Under the pieces are notes generated by a model. The model saw only the letters and a program-made list of their open reading frames with translations. It was not told the DNA's origin and did no database searches. The position numbers and the translations under genes were made by a program. From GCA-2687025 sp964473525 (GTDB lineage: Bacteria; Poribacteria; WGA-4E; GCA-2687025), in the NCBI GenBank assembly GCA_964473525.1, contig CAYYPK010000004.1:124001-188000 (forward strand): a stretch of 64,000 bases of DNA. Direction: 5' to 3'. Numbering within the stretch: position 1 is the first letter of the stretch; each line of letters starts with the position of its first letter. Below, in pieces: positions 59,132 to 64,000 of the stretch.

Positions 59132-60466
59132 TCATTGGGGCGCCTCCGATCCGTGTAAGATTGCGCGCCAGTACGTGTCCCGCTCGAACCTTGGGCTCGC
59201 GTCCGTCGTGTGGCAGGATCCGCAGTCCTGCGCGGTCGGATACGGCTCCTCCGGCGCGCCCACGTGCGCGCTGCCTGCCCCGTGGCACGTCTCGCACCCC
59301 ACAGCCGCGAGTGCCGGGGCGTCCTCCACCGTGGTGAACCCGGTCGTCGCCCCGAGCCCTGTCACATGGCATACCAGGCATTCTGGGTCGTGCGCGCGCC
59401 CCTGTGATACGAGTGTGTCGTATGCGTGCGCGTGCTTTGTGCCCTGCCAGATGGCATACGCGTTTGCGTGGCATTGCCCACACTCGTCGGAACCCACGAA
59501 CAGCGCGCCGTCAGAAGGACGCGGCCGCGTGTCGGGGCCCGACGCGGTGGCGCTCCCTAGTGCGCTTGCCCCCACCTCCTCGACCATCACGTGGTACAGC
59601 TCCATCAGGGCGCCCACGGCGGCATCATCGGCGTAAGCGTCGGACATCGGGAGCGTTAACGCCTCGCCGCCGCGCAACGCCAGCGTGAGGAGGTGCTGCC
59701 CCTTCGCTCCTGGGGTGACGATTCTTGTGTCACCCACGGACGTCACGAGACCTGCCGTGCCGTCCTCGCCTGGCGGGGTCTGAGCCACCACCACGGCGAA
59801 GTCCTGGACCTCCCTCGCAAGCGCCATCGCGTCGTCTGACGAGCCGTGGTAGAGCAGCACAAGATGATCGGCAGCGGCCTCCCGAGCGATCTCATCCGCT
59901 CGCGTGACCGGATCGTCCCACGTCAACTCCTCGCGGTACGCCTGCGCCTCACGCGCCTGCGCTTCCGACATCATCCCGACGATGCCCACCACAGCACCGT
60001 CTTGCCTCCAGTACTCAATGCCGGCGCCCAGCGTCCCGCCGCCCCAGAGCAGGTTCCCAGCAAGTAGAGGTACCTGATGCGCTTGCGACTGGCTCCGCAG
60101 ATAGTCGATGCCCATAGCCGCCTCGCCAACTCCCACGTTCATGGCCGCGTACCCAATCTCCTGCATCGCCGCGAGCGCCGTTTCGAGCTTCAACTCCTGC
60201 TGCCAGCCCGGCCCTTCGACCACGCCGCCGTTGTGCGCCAGAAGGGACAGGTCGCCCTGCGCTCTCAACCGGCGAACCGCCGTGGCCCGTCTGGCGAGCC
60301 CGCCTAGCTGCGCCATGGAGCATCCACACGGCTCAATGTACCCTCGTTCGTCACCGGACACGCCTAGCACCAGGGCCTGCGGGCCTGGACCAGCCAAAAG
60401 CCCGCGGGCCGCCCCAAGGACAGCCATCGCCATGACGCACCAGCAAACCGCTCTAGGATGCAGCAC
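59132..60466 (-). CDS. secreted tetraheme cytochrome c with 5'-nucleotidase-like N-terminal domain
   Basis: The 444-residue protein has a signal sequence (VCWCVMAMAVLGAARGLLAG). Residues about 30-290 resemble the UshA/metallophosphatase-like domain seen in some multiheme proteins: VSGDERGYIEPCGCSMAQLGG, AAMNVGVGEAAMGIDYLR and LLAGNLLWGGG. The usual metal-ligand Asp/Asn/His set is not intact, so phosphatase activity is doubtful. The C-terminal part binds four c-type hemes, at CGQCH, CLVCH, CETCH and CGSCH, with spare His for sixth ligands (cytochrome c554-like). It is probably a periplasmic electron carrier. The start is a GTG at 60466. Fragments of its 3' end recur downstream. Confidence 0.82.
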   Translation of the reverse strand: MLHPRAVCWCVMAMAVLGAARGLLAGPGPQALVLGVSGDERGYIEPCGCSMAQLGGLARRATAVRRLRAQGDLSLLAHNGGVVEGPGWQQELKLETALAAMQEIGYAAMNVGVGEAAMGIDYLRSQSQAHQVPLLAGNLLWGGGTLGAGIEYWRQDGAVVGIVGMMSEAQAREAQAYREELTWDDPVTRADEIAREAAADHLVLLYHGSSDDAMALAREVQDFAVVVAQTPPGEDGTAGLVTSVGDTRIVTPGAKGQHLLTLALRGGEALTLPMSDAYADDAAVGALMELYHVMVEEVGASALGSATASGPDTRPRPSDGALFVGSDECGQCHANAYAIWQGTKHAHAYDTLVSQGRAHDPECLVCHVTGLGATTGFTTVEDAPALAAVGCETCHGAGSAHVGAPEEPYPTAQDCGSCHTTDASPRFERDTYWRAILHGSEAPQ

Positions 60467-60873
60467 TCGGGATCCAAACTACGCCATGCAGGCCCCGCTG
60501 TAGGGCGCGGGCCACAACTGTGCAGACAGCATAACAACACACTGGGGTCATGCCAAGTTCTTAAGGGCGCATCCCTATTTGGAAGGCTATCCTTCCAGGC
60601 GGTTGCGTAGCCCGGCGCCTGAGTTCGTGTCGGGGAGGCGCAGCGTGATATCGCCGCGATATCGACCTGCGTCGACCCCTCGACCACGAGCCATGGGCGC
60701 TGGCTCTCCTCGCCTCAGCTGGCATCGTCGCGTGGTGGCAACGCGTCCACCGCCTTGCGGCCGTTCCAGGGCCCGTGGGCCGTTGACGTGGTGACCCTTG
60801 CGGTAAAACGCCGCACCCATCGCTATCAGTTCGAACGTGTGACCAGGGGCATTGAACATCCCCGGCTTTACCG
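60467..60873. other. 407-bp intergenic region without a supported gene
   Basis: It lies between the cytochrome gene and the end of the WD40 gene, both on the minus strand. Minus-strand frames of about 100 residues exist but have no ribosome binding site or domain-like pattern. I see no hairpin terminator with a U tract. Confidence 0.5.
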
Positions 60874-63800
60874 TCAATCCAGTGGATTGGCGTGCGACAG
60901 CCGCTCGCGGAGCTTCTGCCACTCGTCCCACGGTATAGCCTCCACGCCGCTCGCGGTCTGCCGTAGTCCAGTGGCTACCCACGTCTTTAGGCGCATCTCA
61001 TCAAGCGTCTTGGGAGGCGCCGGCAATTCCCACACGTAAACGGCGCCTCCGATTTCGACGTCGGTGCTGCTTACTCCAGCGACGATGTTTCCGCCGTTGG
61101 GGTTGAACTCGACGCTCGTGACGAAGCCGTTGTGCCGAAGCGGCGGCCCGACGCGATCGCCCGTCTCGACATCCCATATCTGCGCGTCTCCGTCGCCACC
61201 AGAGATGATGTAGCGGCCGTCGGGACTGAACGACACCCACCAGCGGCGGCTGGGATGTGTCAGTAGCGGGCCATGCCGCTCACCGGTGCTGGACTTCCAC
61301 AGCTGGACGGTGTTGTCCTCCGACGCGGTGGCGAACAACTCCCCGTCGGGACTGAAGCGGACGCAGTCCACGCGGCCGTCGTGTTTGATGGTCGGCCCTA
61401 CGGCGTCGCCGGTTGCCAGATCCCACAGCTGCGCCGCCCCCGTATGCGAAGATGTCGCGAGCCGCCTGCCGGTGGGATCAACGCCGATGCCGCCGCCGTG
61501 TCCGGCGTGGGCCACCCACAGGCTCTTGAACGACTCGCCCAGCTGTTCGCCCGTGTAGGGGTTCAGCCTGTGGATGCCCTCGCCGGTGGTACCCAGGCCC
61601 GCGAGCAGCGTTTCGTCAGCCAGAAATGCGAGGGCGGTGGCAGTGTTCGAATAGGGGACCGGCTCGCGCGCGGACCTGCCGGTCGTCGTGTCGATCAGAC
61701 GTACGTCCGTGGCATAGACAGGATCCGCGTCCTTGCTGGCGATCGTGAAGGCCGACGTGCTTACGGCTAACAGCGATCCGTCGTGGTTCAGCGCGGTAGC
61801 TCCGATACCGCTACGCAGCACCTTGCTGCCTGGCTTGGAGTCGTCGGCGCCTGGCTTGATGTCATCGACCGTAACGTCCAAGCGGGTCAGCGACGCGCTG
61901 TCCCACAAATCGATGCGGCTGTCATCATCGTCCGTTGTGGCCAGGACTGCGCCGTCGCCGCTGAACGTTATGTGGGTTCGCGTATACCCGCCCCGCCACT
62001 CCGCCTTGCCGTATTCGGCTAGCGTCGTGACCCCCTGCTGGATGGCGACGTTCCATAGCGACGCGGTGGCTCCGACAGCGCGCGTCGCCAGCAGATAGGG
62101 ATCGCTCGGGTGGAACTCGACGTTCGCCACCTGCGTGGGATGGGAGATTGGGTCTGCCGCTAGGCTGCTCGTCTCGACATCCCACACCCAGACGACGGAG
62201 CCGGTGGCCGTCGCAATCAGCGAGGCGTCCGCGTTGAAGCTCCGATGCGTGACCCACGTGTCATGAGGGAGAGGGGAGCCGATCTCCGCCCCGGTCTTCG
62301 TGTCCCATATCCGGATTCCCTGCGACGATCCCGTGGCAAGCCGCGCACCGTCCGAACTCAGCCGGACGTTGCCGCGAGTCGTAATCGGGCTGATCGACAG
62401 CCTGTGCAGTTCATCGCCCTTTGGGTCAAAGAGGAACACATTACCGGTGTTGAAGCGGCCGATGGCAGTGACATCACCGCGCCGGTCCCAGGAGTTGGGT
62501 ATTTCATCCCATTGCCACACGGTCTTGGCTGACGCTGTCTCGATCACAGTTGGGAGGAAGAGACCCGCAGCGATGGTGGACCCGTCTCCGAGGAACGTTG
62601 CGGGCGGATTGTACGACTCCTCGCTTCGGACCCCTTCCCCGGTGTCCGTATCCCACGCCCATAGGTACGCGTATTGGTCTCGCCCCTCGCGCGCTGTCAC
62701 CGCGAGAATCACGCCGCTCGGCGAGAAGGCCATCTTGTACGGTTCCTCGCCATTGGAAGACAATACGGGCCCGTGCAGTTGGCCAGTCCCGCAGTTCCAC
62801 ACGCTGATACGTCCGTCGGCGCTGCCCAGCGCCACCAGACGGCTGTCTGGACTGAACTGCATCAGCCTGCTCGAGAAATCCTCCCAGAAAATGGCTGCGT
62901 TGGACCCGATGGGGGAGCCGTGTTTCAGGGGAGGACCGTGTGGCTTGCCGCTCTCTACATCCCACAGTTGGGCCGTGCCGTCGCTGGACGCGGTGGCAAA
63001 CAGGCGTCCGTCAGGACTGAACGTCATCGCGGTCAGAGGCCCGTCCTGCCCAACGACGTGCAGGAGTTGATGCTGTATCTGCCAATGCCAAATCGCCCAC
63101 CGTTCGTCGATGGCTGCGGCGATCAGCGGCGAGTCCTCGGCGGTCTCTCGCGCTTGCGCCAGCACGAGCAGGCCGCTGACGTCGCCAGCCTCCAGTAGCC
63201 TCTGCCCGGTGGCGGCCTGGGTTCGGGCGAGCTGCTCGGTACGCGCTATCTCGGCTCCTTCCGCACGCCCGGCTTGCTGCTTGGCGAGGACAGCAAGCGC
63301 CGCGACGACGGCAAGAATGGCAGTCGCGGCGCCAGCAGCTTGCAGCAGGCCTCTACGGAACGCTGCCTTCTGCCGGCGCAGCTCTGCGTCCGGCATGTTC
63401 CCTACGACCCACGCGCGGTCGAACACGCGCTCGTAGATGCGGTTGCGCACTGCCAGGGATCCGCCATCTACGCGGGCGATGCCCGCGAGCCGCAGGATGT
63501 TCACAAACGGGTCCGTCTCGTCGTAGCGGACGTCCTTCCCGCGACGTACCCGGTCGTAGAGGCCGAGGAGACTGGCGTGGTCAGTGTCGCGGTGCAGCAT
63601 CTGGTTGCGGACGAAGAGGAGGTTGTCGTCCTGCTCTTGCGCGCGCTCCGAGAAGAACAGGGCCGGGCATAGCCGGTCGACGCCGTCGCCATCGATGACC
63701 GTGGCGTCGTCGGCCGCTGCGGCGCAGAGCCGCTGCGTCAGGTAGGGGTGTCCTCCAGTCCAGTGCAGGATCCGGCCGACGAGGCTCTCGGCGGTCGCCT

Positions 63801-64000
63801 CGTCACGGCCTAACCCCTCAGCAAGACGCGCGGCCTCGTGTGCCCGGAAGTCACCGAGATCAACGCGTGTGCCTACGTTGAAGGGCGTCGTCAACGGGTC
63901 TTCGATCAGGTCCGATGGGGTCGCCACGCCGACGAGACAGAACGTGATGCGCTCGAACTCGGGGTCTTGGGCGCGACGCGTGTAGCACTCTCGGATGCCC
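60874..64000 (-). CDS. large AAA-domain/WD40-repeat protein (N-terminus outside window)
   Basis: The frame runs past the right edge; the visible part is 1,041 residues. The first residues (ITFCLVGVATPSDLIEDPLT, TPFNVGTRVDLGDF) match the end of an AAA_35-type ATPase domain found in signalling proteins with WD40 tails. A helical region of about 150 residues follows, then a membrane helix (AAGAATAILAVVAALAVLA) and a coiled stretch (KQQAGRAEGAEIARTEQLAR). About fourteen WD40 blades fill the rest, with cores such as MTFSPDGRLFATASSDGTAQ, VRFSPDGELFATASEDNTVQ and VSFSPDGRYIISGGDGDAQ. The end is RLSHANPLD. It probably senses or scaffolds at the membrane. Confidence 0.85.
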   Translation of the reverse strand, partial: GIRECYTRRAQDPEFERITFCLVGVATPSDLIEDPLTTPFNVGTRVDLGDFRAHEAARLAEGLGRDEATAESLVGRILHWTGGHPYLTQRLCAAAADDATVIDGDGVDRLCPALFFSERAQEQDDNLLFVRNQMLHRDTDHASLLGLYDRVRRGKDVRYDETDPFVNILRLAGIARVDGGSLAVRNRIYERVFDRAWVVGNMPDAELRRQKAAFRRGLLQAAGAATAILAVVAALAVLAKQQAGRAEGAEIARTEQLARTQAATGQRLLEAGDVSGLLVLAQARETAEDSPLIAAAIDERWAIWHWQIQHQLLHVVGQDGPLTAMTFSPDGRLFATASSDGTAQLWDVESGKPHGPPLKHGSPIGSNAAIFWEDFSSRLMQFSPDSRLVALGSADGRISVWNCGTGQLHGPVLSSNGEEPYKMAFSPSGVILAVTAREGRDQYAYLWAWDTDTGEGVRSEESYNPPATFLGDGSTIAAGLFLPTVIETASAKTVWQWDEIPNSWDRRGDVTAIGRFNTGNVFLFDPKGDELHRLSISPITTRGNVRLSSDGARLATGSSQGIRIWDTKTGAEIGSPLPHDTWVTHRSFNADASLIATATGSVVWVWDVETSSLAADPISHPTQVANVEFHPSDPYLLATRAVGATASLWNVAIQQGVTTLAEYGKAEWRGGYTRTHITFSGDGAVLATTDDDDSRIDLWDSASLTRLDVTVDDIKPGADDSKPGSKVLRSGIGATALNHDGSLLAVSTSAFTIASKDADPVYATDVRLIDTTTGRSAREPVPYSNTATALAFLADETLLAGLGTTGEGIHRLNPYTGEQLGESFKSLWVAHAGHGGGIGVDPTGRRLATSSHTGAAQLWDLATGDAVGPTIKHDGRVDCVRFSPDGELFATASEDNTVQLWKSSTGERHGPLLTHPSRRWWVSFSPDGRYIISGGDGDAQIWDVETGDRVGPPLRHNGFVTSVEFNPNGGNIVAGVSSTDVEIGGAVYVWELPAPPKTLDEMRLKTWVATGLRQTASGVEAIPWDEWQKLRERLSHANPLD

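Noticed and set aside
52003..60466. The repetitive array as an insertion sequence or integron cassette array
   Set aside because: No transposase or integrase, no terminal inverted repeats, and no attC-like sites; the repeats are copies of genes and gene ends.
60587..60982. Minus-strand frame of 131 codons overlapping the WD40 gene end
   Set aside because: It shares bases with the well-supported WD40 frame, has no start signal and no recognisable composition.
1..64000. CRISPR arrays, rRNA, tRNA, prophage
   Set aside because: No regularly spaced short repeats, no clusters of phage genes, and no tRNA or rRNA signature noticed in the gaps by eye; a covariance-model scan would be decisive for small RNAs.

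Overview
The window is a GC-rich bacterial chromosomal segment of ordinary gene density. It has no rRNA, tRNA, insertion sequence, prophage or CRISPR array that I can recognise. The gene mix (secreted LamG and TolB-propeller proteins, WD40 and ankyrin proteins, a phytanoyl-CoA dioxygenase, several TIM-barrel sugar isomerases, an ECF-type sigma factor with a membrane-anchored extension, GatCAB) and a recurring C-terminal tail of the type V[SD]xxGKLxTTWxxLK remind me of Candidatus Poribacteria or a related PVC/FCB-periphery lineage. That assignment is inference from gene content and memory.

Layout. 1-6.1 kb: end of an unknown gene, a sugar isomerase, a minus-strand group (D-amino-acid transaminase, NIPSNAP, FolE, GalU-like nucleotidyltransferase) and a divergent LarA-like racemase. 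6.1-9.4 kb: two tandem secreted ThuA-like proteins and a HEAT-repeat lipoprotein. 9.5-16 kb: a long minus-strand run gatC, an MntA-HepT fusion, gatA, a membrane protein, gatB, a membrane protein and rlmN. 16-22.6 kb: a frameshifted TolB-like gene, a Yip1/HtrA pair and a divergent MoxR/HolA group. 23-35.6 kb: sigma factor, kinase, topoisomerase III, M48 protease-TPR, GlnD, small membrane proteins and a beta/gamma-crystallin protein. 35.7-43.8 kb: two ankyrin proteins, a PhyH enzyme with a nearby remnant, a TIM-barrel isomerase and ATP sulfurylase. 44-50.3 kb: a translationally coupled cell-envelope group (C39-DUF1573 protein and two polytopic membrane proteins) and a LolA/DUF1571-like secreted protein. 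50.3-60.5 kb: a minus-strand accessory array of small six-cysteine secreted proteins, LamG and TolB proteins and a tetraheme cytochrome. 60.9-64 kb: a large AAA/WD40 protein running off the edge.

The most unusual feature is the C-terminal tail. It is intact in seven secreted proteins of three unrelated folds (ThuA-like, LamG, TolB propeller), can be read out of frame in an eighth, and appears in divergent form in a ninth. Each carrier also has an N-terminal signal sequence. The tail is therefore probably a sorting, anchoring or modification signal rather than part of a fold. Most copies sit in the 52-59 kb array, which was built by repeated partial duplication: fragments of the 3' end of the tetraheme cytochrome gene recur between the LamG and TolB genes, and some copies are broken.

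Promoter-like sites of the form TTGACC-N16/17-TAnnnT precede several transcription units, which suggests an ordinary sigma-70 consensus. Long GC hairpins between convergent genes probably act as terminators.
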